Assembly: GCA_905221385.1 (NCBI GenBank)
Contig: CAJNCV010000010.1
Span: 17,944-81,943, forward strand
Direction of reading: 5' to 3'
Source: a bacterium
GTDB lineage: Bacteria; Bacillota; Bacilli; Lactobacillales; Streptococcaceae
DNA length: 64,000 bases
Both the position numbers and the translations under genes were made by a program. Positions within the stretch are counted from its first letter, which is position 1; each line of letters begins with the position of its first letter. The notes beneath the pieces are model-generated. The model saw only the letters and a list, made by a program, of their open reading frames with translations. It was not told the origin of the DNA and searched no databases. Shown here piece by piece: positions 43,882-53,738 of the stretch.

Positions 43882-46800
43882 TTAGTCTTCTCTCTTTTTC
43901 AAAGCTACAAGTCCATAAGCACTTAAAACTCCAAGAAGTCCAAGTGCTACCAGATTTGTACCTACTTCAGTACCTGTATTTGGAAGTTGTTTGCTTGCTG
44001 CTTCAACTTTGACAGGCACTTCTGCAGTTGGAGCATTTGTACTTGGTGTAGCTGGAAGTCCCTTTTGCTCTTTAGAGAGGGTATCAGCATGAGGTTTATC
44101 TGGTCTTGGCGCCACTTCTTTTGTTCCAACTTCTGTGATTTCTGGGATTGCTTCCTTGACTACCTCAGTCGAACGAAGAGTGCGTTTGCCCTGACCATCG
44201 ACTTCTACAAAGCGACGAACTTGACCTTCAACTCCTGCTTGAACTAGCTGGCGTTGTCCTTTGAGAAGGGCTGAATTTGGTCGTTCCTGATGTTCGAAGG
44301 AAACTGTCCCCTCTTCAATTTCCAGTTTCGGAATTTCTAGAACTAAATCTTTCACACCTTCAGCTGGTTGGTTGCTTGATAGAACTTTTGTACCAACTTC
44401 GGTGATTTCTGAGATTGATTCCTTGACTACCTCAGTCGAACGAAGGGTGCGTTTACCCCGACCATCGACTTCTACAAAGCGACGAACTTGACCTTCAACT
44501 CCAACTTGCACAACACGGCGTTGTCCTTTGAGAAGTTCGGAGTTTGGTCGCTCCTGACGTTCAAAGGCTGTTGTTTCAGTTTCAACAACTAGTTCAGGGA
44601 GAGCTTCAACCGTTGGAGCCACTTCATTTGGTTCCATGCTACCAACATGGTGTCTTTCTTCTGTAGGAGCTAGTTTTTTATTCAGCTTTTCTTTCATCTC
44701 CGCAAACGCTTGTGGAGTTGGCATCTCTGAAGCTAATAAAGTTTCTACTTGTTCAATTAACTCAGCTTTAGGATCTTTTTCACGAAGGGATTCAAGCAAA
44801 CCTTCCAATTCTTCTCTAGCTGTCTGATACCGTTGATTTCCATCCAAGTCTGTCCCTGCTTGTTTCAACTCATTCAAAGCCCGGTTGACTTCTTCTTGGC
44901 TAGCATTGTGGTTTTCTGCTACAGTTTTCGCTGCAGTGAGCTTCTCTACTAGTGCTGCTTGTTTGTCCTCACTTGAGAAGGTGTAGGCAAGGGTTGACTG
45001 ACGACCTTGGGCAGCAGTGATTTCTTGTTTGAGGTACTCATCGTTGACAGCTGCTTTTGGAGAAACCAAGACATCAAACTCAGCGGTGTGCCCCTTGTAA
45101 TGCAAGGTCAAGGTCTGACGACCAGTCTTTTGAACATCGTAGCCCGTAATTTCAACACCTTGATCTGTGAAGGCATGGCTTTCTTCTGTCTCATCATCAT
45201 AGAGAACACCGAAGCGACCTTCTGCAAGATCCAGTTGCTCTCCTACTAGATAGTCTGTTTTCGGTTTCTGAGTAATGTACAAACCTGCTACTTCTTTCGG
45301 TTTTCCTTCATCTTGACCTGTCACTTGTACCTTTAAGTCACCAGTAACTGGAAGTCGAAGATAGCTAACTGTGAGCTTTTGTTCCCCTTTTTGATGAGCG
45401 TCGTAGCCAGATACTGTCACACCTGAGTGAGTAAGGTTAATCAGCTCATCAGCTTGTCCCCCTTCGTACTGAACACGGAGGGTTCCGCCTCTGAGGTCAA
45501 GTTTTTCTCCCTCTTTGTAAACTGTCTTCTTAGGCCCTTTTTCAAGGCTAACTGCAACAATTTTTCTCTCATCCTGCGGAATCGCTACTGCCAAGGTGTT
45601 ACTGATTTCTTTGCCAGGTAGTTGGGTACGATAGTAGAGGAGAGTTGGTTGCTTGTCAAAGCCCAATGGTGCTGTTGCCAAGTCGCCTCCAGTTTCAGAC
45701 TTCAAGGTTGCAATTGGTGTTTGTGAATCTGCCTTGTCGTAAACGGTGATGGTTGCACCTGCTGGAACATCAGAGAAGCCTAGTTGAACTTGATGGTTTC
45801 CAAGTGAACGGGCAGCTACCTTGGCCATTGGAATATTTTGACTTTCTGTGTCCAAGGTTTCATACATCTTCCAGTTGTAGATACGAATGGCTTTCCAAGG
45901 CGTTCCATTATCTGAAGTGATAACTTTTAGGCGCCAGTCTTGGGCAGTAATTGGTTTGTCAAGAGTGATATCTGTCACGTGTGCTTTGTTGCCACGGACT
46001 TCCTTGGCTAGTTTCCACTCACCGTCTGTATCCTTGTAGTAAAGATCAAAGTCTTTGGTGTTCATCAAACCGTCGTTTACGGATTCTCCACCAGCTCCCG
46101 CATGATCCATGACCCATCTAACAACGGTACGTGGCTTGGTCAAGCGAATATCCACACTACCGCTCAACTGAGCTGAAGACCACTTATCTGACAAGCTAGT
46201 AATGGTACCGTTCAACATACCTTCAATGCCTTCTCCACCTTCAGTATTTGGGAAAGTGCTACCGATGACCTTTGCACCTGGAACGATATTTTCAGCTAAA
46301 GGTCTTGGAAGAGTCGTATCCTGAACTGTCATCCCCCAGTTAAAGGATGCCGTCGCGGCTTCGGAACGAAGGCCATTTTTACCAACTGCAACGACTTTCA
46401 GTTCCTGAGTCCTACCAGTCGCATTAGCAGAACGGCTAACTTTTGGCAAGTAGATAGTGGAAGCAGATGATCCTGTCAACAAACGCCAGTTATCTCCATC
46501 TTTTTCGTAGACTTCATAGAAATCTGCATCTTGGTTACCCGCAAATTGGACCACTGCTTCAGCTTCTTGGGCGTTCTTAAGAGATTGTTTCACTACAGAG
46601 AGGCCTGTCGGCGCTTGTGGTGCTTGGTGATTGTCCGAAATGGTTAATTGACCTAGGTTAAACTGATAATCTTTTACAGCTCCTTCATGCTCGAAGAAGA
46701 GTTTGACTGCATAGATTGTTTTTCCAGCTAGTGAGCTAAGGTCAAATTCTTCATTCTTCCAGTCATCAGAGAGAGTTAGTTCTTTCCATGCGGCTGCATC

Positions 46801-48663
46801 CTCAAATTTGTAGTCTGGAGTCGTAGAGAAGGCCATATAAACTTTAGAGCCTTTTCCTCCCTTGTGGGCAACACGAAGTTTGGTTTTCTCAGTTACTTCT
46901 AGTTTGGTAGAATACAAATTCACATCCTGGTCCGTCTTACCAGCTACATCCCCTGAGAATTTAAGAGAGTTACCTCCATTATAGGCATCTGTAAAGTCAT
47001 ATTCTGCACGAAGTTTTTCCCCCGTTGAAGTCTGCCACCAGCGCCATGTTGGCAAGACACCAGAAACAGAACGGTAGTTCCACTCAGAATCCTTAGAAAC
47101 TTTACCGTCTACAAACCATTTTCTACCATGACCTGTATTAAAGGAGGTCGTGAAGGTTCGGCCAACTGCTGGTGTGCGGTCAGCAACTAAATTGGCAATT
47201 CCATACCACTCTTTATCTGCTGGTTTTTGAGCCGTTGGATCTCCTTGGTAACCTGTAAAGAAGATGTCTTCGTTCTTGTGGTAGTCTTCACCTGTTTTTC
47301 CTAGACTGGTAATCGTATCTGGTGCAAAAAGTCCAAGTGACAAACGCAACTTGCCTTTTTCATCTAAGAGGGCATCCCATTTGACTTTGGTCTTATAAGA
47401 GCCACCTTGTTGCAATTCCAAGCCTGCAAAGACATCATACTGGCTACGTTCTAGCCATTTTGCCATCTCTACGGAGTGGTCATTCTTTTCCTTGTTCCAG
47501 TTGAAGTTGGCAAAGAATTGATCCGCAGGGACTTTATCACCTTCTTTTTGCATGAATTGGTAGTTGTAATTACCCAGACCATCCTCGTGGTAACGACCAT
47601 ATTTGTAGGTCATGGCATCGTACCAAGCATACTTGATTGGATGGTTGACTTTGGCTGCGTATTCTTTTGTATAGAGCATGAATTGACGCATTTTTTCACC
47701 AAGAGGTTCTACCAAATCGCCCGTTGTTTCCTGGTTAATGAAATAGCCATCAAATCCGTAGTACTTAGCAAGATCGACAAGTTTTCGTGCGATAGGGAAA
47801 GTGCCATCTGCGTCTTGTTTCAAGGCAGCGGCAAATTTCTCTTGGTCAGCAATACTGTTTGACCAGTTGAAAAAGAGTGTTCCATAAACGGGAACTCCGT
47901 TGCGGTGGCCTGCATCAATGACATCTGGAGTTGGAACTAGGCCTTCCCAGAAGACCATTGAATCCAAGTATTGCCAGTAATCAAAAGCGTAGGCCTTGAA
48001 TTCTTCTCCACCAACAGAAGCGTGGTCTTTGGCCTTTGAGTTGGTGTTTGCTAGCGCCTGAACCTTGGCTCTTCTGCTTGCTTTTTCATTGACCAACTGG
48101 CCTCTATGGCGCTTGGCGAGTTCAACTGAGGAACGGTTAATAGGATCATCCTCACGCGCACCCGGTTCCCATTTTAACAAATCTTCCCAAGTATCAAATT
48201 TGATTTCTTTTGGTCGGAGACTCTTTTCTTCATTTTTAGGAACGTCTGCTAGAGTCGGTTTGTCCGCTTTCTTCTCAGCAACTTGAGGAGCTTCCTCTGA
48301 TTTGACTTCTTCTTTTTCAGTTGGTTGAGCAGGTTTGTCAGCTTTATCCGTCGGAGCAGGCTTCGCTTCTTCTTTTTCATTAACCAGATCCGTTATTGCT
48401 GGAGTGTTTTCTGAAATTGGTTGCTCAGCTACTTTGTTCTCAGTTTCCTCTAATTGCTTTTCGATAGCTGCAGTATCTGGATTAGTTGTCTCATTAGTAC
48501 TTATCGCTTGAGCGCTTGTATTAGCAACTGTTTCAGGAACAGCGACCTGTTCGGCAAGAGCTGGACTCGCAAATAGAGCTGAACCAATCATCAAGGAACA
48601 AGCCCCGATTGACAGCTTACGAATACTGTAACGGCAACGTTTTTCAAAAAATAGATCTTTCAT
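43882..48663 (-). CDS. endoD: Endo-beta-N-acetylglucosaminidase D, cell-wall anchored (GH85)
   Basis: EndoD cuts the chitobiose core of trimmed N-glycans on host glycoproteins. The 1593-residue protein has a YSIRKLSIGACSLMIG signal peptide, a charged linker (40-150), the GH85 catalytic domain with the Asn-Glu pair in YYGFDGYFINQETTG (N310, E312), carbohydrate-binding and beta-sandwich domains (to about 990), Big_3-like repeats (RKIVAVSLEKGPKKTVYKEG...), a helical FIVAR-like part, two G5 repeats (FERQERPNSELLKGQRR and FEHQERPNSALLKGQRQ, then EVDGRGKRTLRSTEVVKE) and an LPNTG sorting signal at 1560-1564. A cre site overlaps the promoter. Confidence 0.96.
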   Translation of the reverse strand: MKDLFFEKRCRYSIRKLSIGACSLMIGSALFASPALAEQVAVPETVANTSAQAISTNETTNPDTAAIEKQLEETENKVAEQPISENTPAITDLVNEKEEAKPAPTDKADKPAQPTEKEEVKSEEAPQVAEKKADKPTLADVPKNEEKSLRPKEIKFDTWEDLLKWEPGAREDDPINRSSVELAKRHRGQLVNEKASRRAKVQALANTNSKAKDHASVGGEEFKAYAFDYWQYLDSMVFWEGLVPTPDVIDAGHRNGVPVYGTLFFNWSNSIADQEKFAAALKQDADGTFPIARKLVDLAKYYGFDGYFINQETTGDLVEPLGEKMRQFMLYTKEYAAKVNHPIKYAWYDAMTYKYGRYHEDGLGNYNYQFMQKEGDKVPADQFFANFNWNKEKNDHSVEMAKWLERSQYDVFAGLELQQGGSYKTKVKWDALLDEKGKLRLSLGLFAPDTITSLGKTGEDYHKNEDIFFTGYQGDPTAQKPADKEWYGIANLVADRTPAVGRTFTTSFNTGHGRKWFVDGKVSKDSEWNYRSVSGVLPTWRWWQTSTGEKLRAEYDFTDAYNGGNSLKFSGDVAGKTDQDVNLYSTKLEVTEKTKLRVAHKGGKGSKVYMAFSTTPDYKFEDAAAWKELTLSDDWKNEEFDLSSLAGKTIYAVKLFFEHEGAVKDYQFNLGQLTISDNHQAPQAPTGLSVVKQSLKNAQEAEAVVQFAGNQDADFYEVYEKDGDNWRLLTGSSASTIYLPKVSRSANATGRTQELKVVAVGKNGLRSEAATASFNWGMTVQDTTLPRPLAENIVPGAKVIGSTFPNTEGGEGIEGMLNGTITSLSDKWSSAQLSGSVDIRLTKPRTVVRWVMDHAGAGGESVNDGLMNTKDFDLYYKDTDGEWKLAKEVRGNKAHVTDITLDKPITAQDWRLKVITSDNGTPWKAIRIYNWKMYETLDTESQNIPMAKVAARSLGNHQVQLGFSDVPAGATITVYDKADSQTPIATLKSETGGDLATAPLGFDKQPTLLYYRTQLPGKEISNTLAVAIPQDERKIVAVSLEKGPKKTVYKEGEKLDLRGGTLRVQYEGGQADELINLTHSGVTVSGYDAHQKGEQKLTVSYLRLPVTGDLKVQVTGQDEGKPKEVAGLYITQKPKTDYLVGEQLDLAEGRFGVLYDDETEESHAFTDQGVEITGYDVQKTGRQTLTLHYKGHTAEFDVLVSPKAAVNDEYLKQEITAAQGRQSTLAYTFSSEDKQAALVEKLTAAKTVAENHNASQEEVNRALNELKQAGTDLDGNQRYQTAREELEGLLESLREKDPKAELIEQVETLLASEMPTPQAFAEMKEKLNKKLAPTEERHHVGSMEPNEVAPTVEALPELVVETETTAFERQERPNSELLKGQRRVVQVGVEGQVRRFVEVDGRGKRTLRSTEVVKESISEITEVGTKVLSSNQPAEGVKDLVLEIPKLEIEEGTVSFEHQERPNSALLKGQRQLVQAGVEGQVRRFVEVDGQGKRTLRSTEVVKEAIPEITEVGTKEVAPRPDKPHADTLSKEQKGLPATPSTNAPTAEVPVKVEAASKQLPNTGTEVGTNLVALGLLGVLSAYGLVALKKRED

Positions 48664-48730
48664 TTTATCCTCCTAATAGAACAAAAAAGTAACTGTTCCC
48701 ACAATCAAACATCAGAACAGGATTATCTTC

Positions 48731-48758
48731 ATTCTATCTTATATGAAAGCGTTGTCAA
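48731..48758 (-). promoter_or_regulatory. endoD promoter overlapped by a CcpA cre site
   Basis: Minus-strand -35 TTGACA (48753-48758), 16-base spacer, -10 TAGAAT (48731-48736). The plus strand at 48744-48757 reads TGAAAGCGTTGTCA, an exact fit to the cre consensus TGWAANCGNTNWCA that covers the -35, so CcpA should repress endoD when glucose is plentiful. Confidence 0.8.
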
Positions 48759-48907
48759 TATATTTGATAAAAAAACTATAACTAGGATAAGAAACAGTTT
48801 AATTTGGATACAATTTATTTAGGCATCTATATTTGAGGTAGAATCTCCCTTTTGACAAAATTTTTAAAAAAAGTTAGTTATTTCTTACTAAAATAACAGA
48901 AAAACAC

Positions 48908-48936
48908 TTGTGAGATTTACTTTTATCCTTTAAAAT
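48908..48936 (+). promoter_or_regulatory. Promoter of the Na/phosphate symporter gene
   Basis: TTGTGA (48908-48913), 17-base spacer, TAAAAT (48931-48936). The 316-base gap 48664-48979 holds only this and the divergent endoD promoter. Confidence 0.65.
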
Positions 48937-48979
48937 AGAATAGGAGAAATTCCGCGATTATTTTTCGGAGGAAAAAGAA

Positions 48980-50611
48980 ATGTCCATTAATTGGCAGGAA
49001 ATTTTATTTCACTTTTTAGGAGGTCTAGGACTGTTTTTATACAGTATTAAGACCATGGGAGACGGTTTGCAACAAGCTGCTGGAGATCGCCTTCGTTTTT
49101 ACATTGACAAGTACACCAGTAATCCCTTTTTAGGTGTTCTAGTCGGGATCGTCGTAACTGCTCTCATTCAGTCAAGTACAGGGGTTACAGTTATCACGGT
49201 TGGGCTGGTCAGCGCTAGTCTTCTAACTCTTAGACAGGCTATCGGAATTATCATGGGAGCCAATATTGGAACCACCGTTACTTCCTTTATCATCGGTTTC
49301 AAACTGGGCGAGTATGCTTTACCCTTGATTTTCCTTGGAACCATGTTCCTCTTCTTTACAAAAAACAGAACAGCAAACAATATCGGGCGCATCCTGTTTG
49401 GTGTGGGGGGAATCTTCTACGCCCTCAACCTCATCAGTGCCGGTATGAGTCCTCTTAAAGATTTACCACAATTCAAGGAATATATGGTAACCTTGGGACA
49501 AAATCCTATTTTAGGAGTGGTAGCCGGTGCAGTGATTACCGTCCTCATCCAGGCTTCCTCTGCAACTATCGGGATTCTACAAGGTCTCTATGCAGGTGGA
49601 TTTCTTGACCTTAAAGGTTCGCTACCAGTTCTCTTCGGGGATAATATCGGGACAACCCTAACCGTTATCATCGCGGCAGCTGGAGCCAATATCTCTGCAA
49701 AGCGCGTTGCAGCAACCCACGTTACCTTTAACGTTTTAGGAACCATTCTTTGCTTAATCTTATTAGGCCCCTTCACTGCTATGATCGAGTACTTCCAGGC
49801 ACTCCTTCACCTCTCACCTGAGATGACGATCGCCTTCTCTCACGGTGCATTTAACGTAAGTAACACCATTGTACAATTTCCATTCATCGGAGCCTTGGCC
49901 TTCTTTGTAACCAAGCTCATCCCTGGTGAAGACGAGGTTGTCAAGTACGAGCCCCTTTATCTCGACGAGCAACTTATCCAGCAATCTCCTTCTATTGCCC
50001 TAGGAAATGCCAAAAAAGAACTCTTGCACTTGGGGAACTATGCAGCCAAAGCTTTTGACCTTTCTTATAGCTATATCATCGGTTTGGATGAAAAGGTAGC
50101 TGAAAAAGGGCACAAGACAGAGGAAGCCATCAATACCATCGATGAAAAACTCACTCGTTACCTCATCAGGCTCTCAAGCGAATCCTTGAGCCAAAAGGAA
50201 AGCGAAGTCTTGACTAACATCCTGGATTCATCCCGTGATTTGGAACGGATTGGGGACCACGCAGAAGGCTTGCTCAACCTAACAGACTACCTCCAACGTA
50301 AGAATGTTCAGTTCTCTGAAGCTGCTTTGCAGGAATTGGCGGATATCTATCAAGCAACAACTACATTCATCAAGGATGCCCTTGATAGTGTGGAAAACAA
50401 TGATATTGAAAAAGCTCAAAGTCTGGTTGAACGCCATAAAGAAATCAACAATATGGAACGCGTTCTCAGAAAGACCCACATCAAACGCCTTAACAAGGGT
50501 GAGTGTTCTACACAAGCTGGAGTCAACTTTATCGACATCATTTCCCACTACACTCGTGTGTCTGACCATGCTATGAACCTAGCCGAAAAAGTCATCGCTG
50601 AACAAATCTAA
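48980..50611 (+). CDS. Na/Pi cotransporter family protein with PhoU domain
   Basis: A 543-residue protein with two Na_Pi_cotrans repeats (about 5-150 and 165-310; each has the QSS motif: TALIQSSTGVTVITVG and TVLIQASSATIGILQ), nine or so membrane helices, and a C-terminal PhoU-like four-helix domain (about 345-540, with SSRDLERIGDHAEGLLNL). It imports phosphate with sodium. The ATG has GGAGGAAAAAG ahead. It is divergent from endoD, as I recall it in pneumococcus. Confidence 0.94.
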   Translation: MSINWQEILFHFLGGLGLFLYSIKTMGDGLQQAAGDRLRFYIDKYTSNPFLGVLVGIVVTALIQSSTGVTVITVGLVSASLLTLRQAIGIIMGANIGTTVTSFIIGFKLGEYALPLIFLGTMFLFFTKNRTANNIGRILFGVGGIFYALNLISAGMSPLKDLPQFKEYMVTLGQNPILGVVAGAVITVLIQASSATIGILQGLYAGGFLDLKGSLPVLFGDNIGTTLTVIIAAAGANISAKRVAATHVTFNVLGTILCLILLGPFTAMIEYFQALLHLSPEMTIAFSHGAFNVSNTIVQFPFIGALAFFVTKLIPGEDEVVKYEPLYLDEQLIQQSPSIALGNAKKELLHLGNYAAKAFDLSYSYIIGLDEKVAEKGHKTEEAINTIDEKLTRYLIRLSSESLSQKESEVLTNILDSSRDLERIGDHAEGLLNLTDYLQRKNVQFSEAALQELADIYQATTTFIKDALDSVENNDIEKAQSLVERHKEINNMERVLRKTHIKRLNKGECSTQAGVNFIDIISHYTRVSDHAMNLAEKVIAEQI

Positions 50612-50616
50612 TAAAC

Positions 50617-50648
50617 AAAAAGCTATCCTGAATGGGATGGCTTTTTTC
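50617..50648 (+). terminator. Terminator after the Na/Pi symporter
   Basis: AAAAGCTATCC, TGAAT loop, GGGATGGCTTTTTT, just behind the stop codon. Confidence 0.85.
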
Positions 50649-50684
50649 GTCTCCTCATAAAGAATGGCTTTTCTGACATAAAAA

Positions 50685-50716
50685 AATGCTTTGATTCACA
50701 GTGGAATCAAAGCATT
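50685..50716 (-). terminator. Terminator overlapping the 3' end of the immunity gene
   Basis: A 13-base perfect repeat AATGCTTTGATTC/GAATCAAAGCATT with a 6-base loop; the stop codon of the gene at 50707-51003 lies inside the right arm. A-rich and T-rich flanks allow it to work on both strands. Confidence 0.8.
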
Positions 50717-51003
50717 TTAAAAAGTTCACCAAACATAATAGCAGAAACTGCAGTGCCTTTGTACTTGGCTTCTTCTCTTTTGATAAAGCGAGCCAAGTTG
50801 ATCAATTCAGGTGCTGGGTGTTTGGGATTGGTGAGCAATTCACGGGTGACCAGTCCTGAGAGACGGACTGCTAGTAATTGCTCATTTGTAGTAGGCAGTT
50901 TTTTAGCAGTCTCTAGGAGAGCAGCAACTAAATCTTCACTCAAGCCCTGACGGGCATGGTTATAGAGATCTCTTATAAGGCTTTCTAGGTTTGGTTCTGC
51001 CAT
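50707..51003 (-). CDS. Enterocin A-type bacteriocin immunity protein
   Basis: A 98-residue all-helical protein of the EntA_Immun family: ESLIRDLYNHARQGLSEDLVAALLETAKKL, then LAVRLSGLVTRELLTNP and the C-terminal INLARFIKREEAKYKGTAVSAIMF. Such cytosolic four-helix bundles protect cells from class IIa bacteriocins by binding the mannose PTS permease. No class IIa bacteriocin is visible nearby, so it is an orphan immunity gene. I start at ATG 51003 with GGAGG 8 bases ahead, rather than three codons upstream. Confidence 0.85.
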   Translation of the reverse strand: MAEPNLESLIRDLYNHARQGLSEDLVAALLETAKKLPTTNEQLLAVRLSGLVTRELLTNPKHPAPELINLARFIKREEAKYKGTAVSAIMFGELFKML

Positions 51004-51023
51004 CCTGACCACCTCCCTTATGC

Positions 51024-52088
51024 TTAATAATGTTTAATCAAATCAACCGTTGAACGATCCAATTTTTTCACCAATGCTTGCAAGAAAGCCTGAGCTTCTA
51101 GGAAGTCATCCATCGCGTAGAGAGTTTGGTGAGAATGGATATAACGAGCGCAGACACCGATAGTTGTAGATGGGACACCACCATTTTTCAGATGAGCTGC
51201 TCCAGCATCTGTTCCACCTTTTCCACAGTAGTATTGATACTTGATGCCAGCTTCTTCAGCCGTTGTCAAAAGGAAATCTTTCATGCCTGGGAGGAGCAAG
51301 TGACCTGGGTCGTAGAAACGAATCAAGGTTCCGTCTCCAATCTTGCCTTGGCCACCATAAACATCACCAGCAGGTGAGCAGTCAACTGCCAGAAAAACTT
51401 CTGGGTCAAACTTAGTTGTAGATGTATGGGCACCACGCAGACCAACCTCTTCTTGGACATTGGAACCAAGATAGAGTTCATTCCCGAGCTTTTGGCCAGA
51501 CAAAGCTTCTGCAAGTTCGCTTACCATGAGAACACCGTAGCGGTTGTCCCAAGCTTTAGAGATGATATTTTTCTCATTGGCTGTCAAGATAGCGGAGCTA
51601 TCAGGGACAATGGTGTCACCCGGACGGATGCCAAAACTTTCTGCTTCAGCCTTGTCCGCAAATCCACCATCAAAAACGATATCTGAAATAGCTGGCATGG
51701 TTGGTCCACCTGTTCCACGAGTCAAATGTGGAGGAACAGAACCTGAGATCACAGGAATTTCACGACCGTCACGAGTAAAGAGTTTAAAGCGTTGACTGCT
51801 AATCACCATAGGATTCCAACCACCGATTTCAACCACACGGAAGGTACCGTCTGGCTTAATTTCGCTGACCATAAAACCAACTTCATCCATGTGAGAAGCG
51901 ACCAAGACGCGCGGTGCATCGGCAGCTTCTGAATGCTTGATACCGAAAATACCACCCAATCCATCTGTCACCACTTCATCCACGTGTGGTGTCAACTTTT
52001 CACGAAGATAAGTCCGGACAGGCGCTTCATGACCTGAGATTGCAGCAAGCTCTGTTACTTCTTTGATTTTTGAAAATAATGTTGTCAT
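51024..52088 (-). CDS. pepA: Glutamyl aminopeptidase (M42 family)
   Basis: PepA removes N-terminal Glu and Asp residues from peptides. The 354-residue M42-family metallopeptidase shows the zinc-ligand motifs LVASHMDEVGF (His, Asp), NRYGVLMVSELAE, SNVQEEVGLRGAH (Glu base and ligand), VFLAVDCSPAGDV (Asp) and the GGTDAGAAHLKNGG loop with C-terminal HSHQTLYAMDD (His). It is cytosolic, forms tetrahedral dodecamers in relatives, and lies 20 bases upstream of the immunity gene on the same strand. Confidence 0.95.
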   Translation of the reverse strand: MTTLFSKIKEVTELAAISGHEAPVRTYLREKLTPHVDEVVTDGLGGIFGIKHSEAADAPRVLVASHMDEVGFMVSEIKPDGTFRVVEIGGWNPMVISSQRFKLFTRDGREIPVISGSVPPHLTRGTGGPTMPAISDIVFDGGFADKAEAESFGIRPGDTIVPDSSAILTANEKNIISKAWDNRYGVLMVSELAEALSGQKLGNELYLGSNVQEEVGLRGAHTSTTKFDPEVFLAVDCSPAGDVYGGQGKIGDGTLIRFYDPGHLLLPGMKDFLLTTAEEAGIKYQYYCGKGGTDAGAAHLKNGGVPSTTIGVCARYIHSHQTLYAMDDFLEAQAFLQALVKKLDRSTVDLIKHY

Positions 52089-52181
52089 ATCAGTTCCTTC
52101 TTTCTGTCCTCCATTTTACCACTTTTTATAGGAGAAGGATAGTAAAAATCTTAATCTGCCAACTTCCTTTCTAAAGTATAC

Positions 52182-52207
52182 AAAAAAGAATCAGGCTGAT
52201 TCTTTTT
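52182..52207 (-). terminator. Terminator overlapping the yidD stop
   Basis: AAAAGAATCA, GGC loop, TGATTCTTTT with T run on the minus strand; the yidD stop lies in the stem. Confidence 0.8.
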
Positions 52208-52442
52208 GTTTATGATTTCGTTTGAGGGAAAAGTGGTCTGGCACAGGATCCTTGCCTATTTTCGACCAGGGATGGCAACGTAAAATTCGAGCCAAGCCCA
52301 TCAAAACACCCTTGAAGCCATGTTTTTCAATAGCCTGAATCATATAGTTGGAACAAGTCGGCTCAAAGCGACAAGAAGGTGGAAAGGCTGGTGAGATAAA
52401 ACGTTGGTAAAAGCGTACAGGCGCTATTAAAATTCGTTTCAT
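52191..52442 (-). CDS. yidD: Membrane protein insertion efficiency factor YidD
   Basis: An 83-residue protein of the YidD family: [31 protein letters not shown] with three of the conserved cysteines ([12 protein letters not shown]; later [19 protein letters not shown]). YidD helps YidC insert membrane proteins. It overlaps the rluB stop by one base (TAATG). Confidence 0.95.
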   Translation of the reverse strand: MKRILIAPVRFYQRFISPAFPPSCRFEPTCSNYMIQAIEKHGFKGVLMGLARILRCHPWSKIGKDPVPDHFSLKRNHKQKESA

Positions 52443-53164
52443 TATTTCTTGGTTACAGCCATGGTGTGTAGTTGGCTGATTTCTTTTTTATTAAGGTGAC
52501 GGGATTCTCCTGGACGAAGACCTGTCAAGTCTAAGTGTCCAAAACGTGTCCGTGACAACTTATCCACTTGAAGACCGACAGCTTCAAACATCTTTTTAAC
52601 CTGATGATTACGCCCCTCATGGATAGTTAACTGTACCACTGAGCGATTTTTGACTGGATCCACTTTGAGAATTTCATAAACAGCTGGCTTGGTTTTCTTG
52701 CCATCAATCTCAAGACCACGAGTCAAGGGGCGGAGATTATCCTTATTGGCCACACCTTTAACACGCGCGACATAGACCTTGTCAATCTCATTACGGGGGT
52801 GAATCATCTCATCCGTAAAGTCCCCATCATTGGTCAAAATCAAGACACCTGATGTATCCCAGTCCAAACGTCCCACAGGGTAAATGCGTTCTTTAACATT
52901 TGGTAAGAGATCGACAACTGTCTTGCGTCCCTTGTCGTCTGTCACACTGGAAATCACTCCACGTGGTTTGTTAAGCAGATAGTAGACCTTTTCTTCATTG
53001 TAGATAGGTTGACCTTCAACTTCGACCTTGTCGCCTGACTTGATGGTCGTTGCGAGTTCACGCACCACTTGGCCGTTGACGGTCACCAAGCCTTGCTTGA
53101 TCAACTCTTCTGCTTTTCTCCTACTGGCCACACCTGCGTGGGCAATATATTTATTGATTCTCAT
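52442..53164 (-). CDS. rluB: Ribosomal large subunit pseudouridine synthase B
   Basis: A 240-residue RsuA/RluB-family enzyme that makes pseudouridine in 23S rRNA. It has an N-terminal S4 RNA-binding domain (1-60, [22 protein letters not shown]) and a catalytic domain with [20 protein letters not shown] (catalytic Asp), VYVARVKG and [14 protein letters not shown]. It overlaps scpB by 14 bases. Confidence 0.94.
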   Translation of the reverse strand: MRINKYIAHAGVASRRKAEELIKQGLVTVNGQVVRELATTIKSGDKVEVEGQPIYNEEKVYYLLNKPRGVISSVTDDKGRKTVVDLLPNVKERIYPVGRLDWDTSGVLILTNDGDFTDEMIHPRNEIDKVYVARVKGVANKDNLRPLTRGLEIDGKKTKPAVYEILKVDPVKNRSVVQLTIHEGRNHQVKKMFEAVGLQVDKLSRTRFGHLDLTGLRPGESRHLNKKEISQLHTMAVTKK

Positions 53165-53720
53165 CTTCTTCTATCCTTTCACCAAATAATTGGCTTTCTT
53201 GAGCTTGAATCTCAAGCTCATCAATCACTGGTAATTCTTCCAAATGGTTAATCCCCATGTAATCTAGGAAATAATCCGTGGTCACATAGAGGTTGGGGCG
53301 CCCCAACACTTCTTTTTTCCCGTCTTCTCTTATCAATTCAAAAGCTTGCAACTTTGCCAATGCTCCACTCGAGTTAACCCCACGGATGGCATCAATCTCA
53401 ATTCGGGTAATCGGTTGCTTATAAGCAATGATGGACAAGGTCTCAAGGGCAGCCCGAGACAAACTCTGATTGATGGGTGCCTTGGAGTATTCCTTCAAAA
53501 TCGCTGCAAATTGAGGCTTGGTCACCAATCTGTAAGCACCACCTGTCTCAATCAGGGACAAGCTCGACTCTTGGTCTTTTTCATATTTCTGGGCTAACTT
53601 TTCTAAACTCTGCTGGATGCCTGTCGGTGGAAGTGATAGGAGTTCAGCCAACTGACGGACTCTAATCCCATCTTCACCTGCTACAAACAAGAGCGCTTCT
53701 ATTTCTGCTAAAGTACTCAT
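53151..53720 (-). CDS. scpB: Segregation and condensation protein B
   Basis: ScpB is a subunit of the Smc-ScpA-ScpB condensin that compacts and separates chromosomes. The 189-residue protein has two winged-helix domains: [22 protein letters not shown] in the first and [33 protein letters not shown] in the second, the latter a signature of the family. It lies 18 bases behind scpA and overlaps rluB. Confidence 0.96.
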   Translation of the reverse strand: MSTLAEIEALLFVAGEDGIRVRQLAELLSLPPTGIQQSLEKLAQKYEKDQESSLSLIETGGAYRLVTKPQFAAILKEYSKAPINQSLSRAALETLSIIAYKQPITRIEIDAIRGVNSSGALAKLQAFELIREDGKKEVLGRPNLYVTTDYFLDYMGINHLEELPVIDELEIQAQESQLFGERIEEDENQ

Positions 53721-53738
53721 CTTTCCTCTCTATCAAGT

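Noticed and set aside
43667..43885. 72-codon plus-strand ORF between the toxin-like gene and endoD
   Set aside because: No ribosome site, and its 3' half runs through the endoD terminator hairpin. It may be a fossil fragment, but I cannot support it as a gene.
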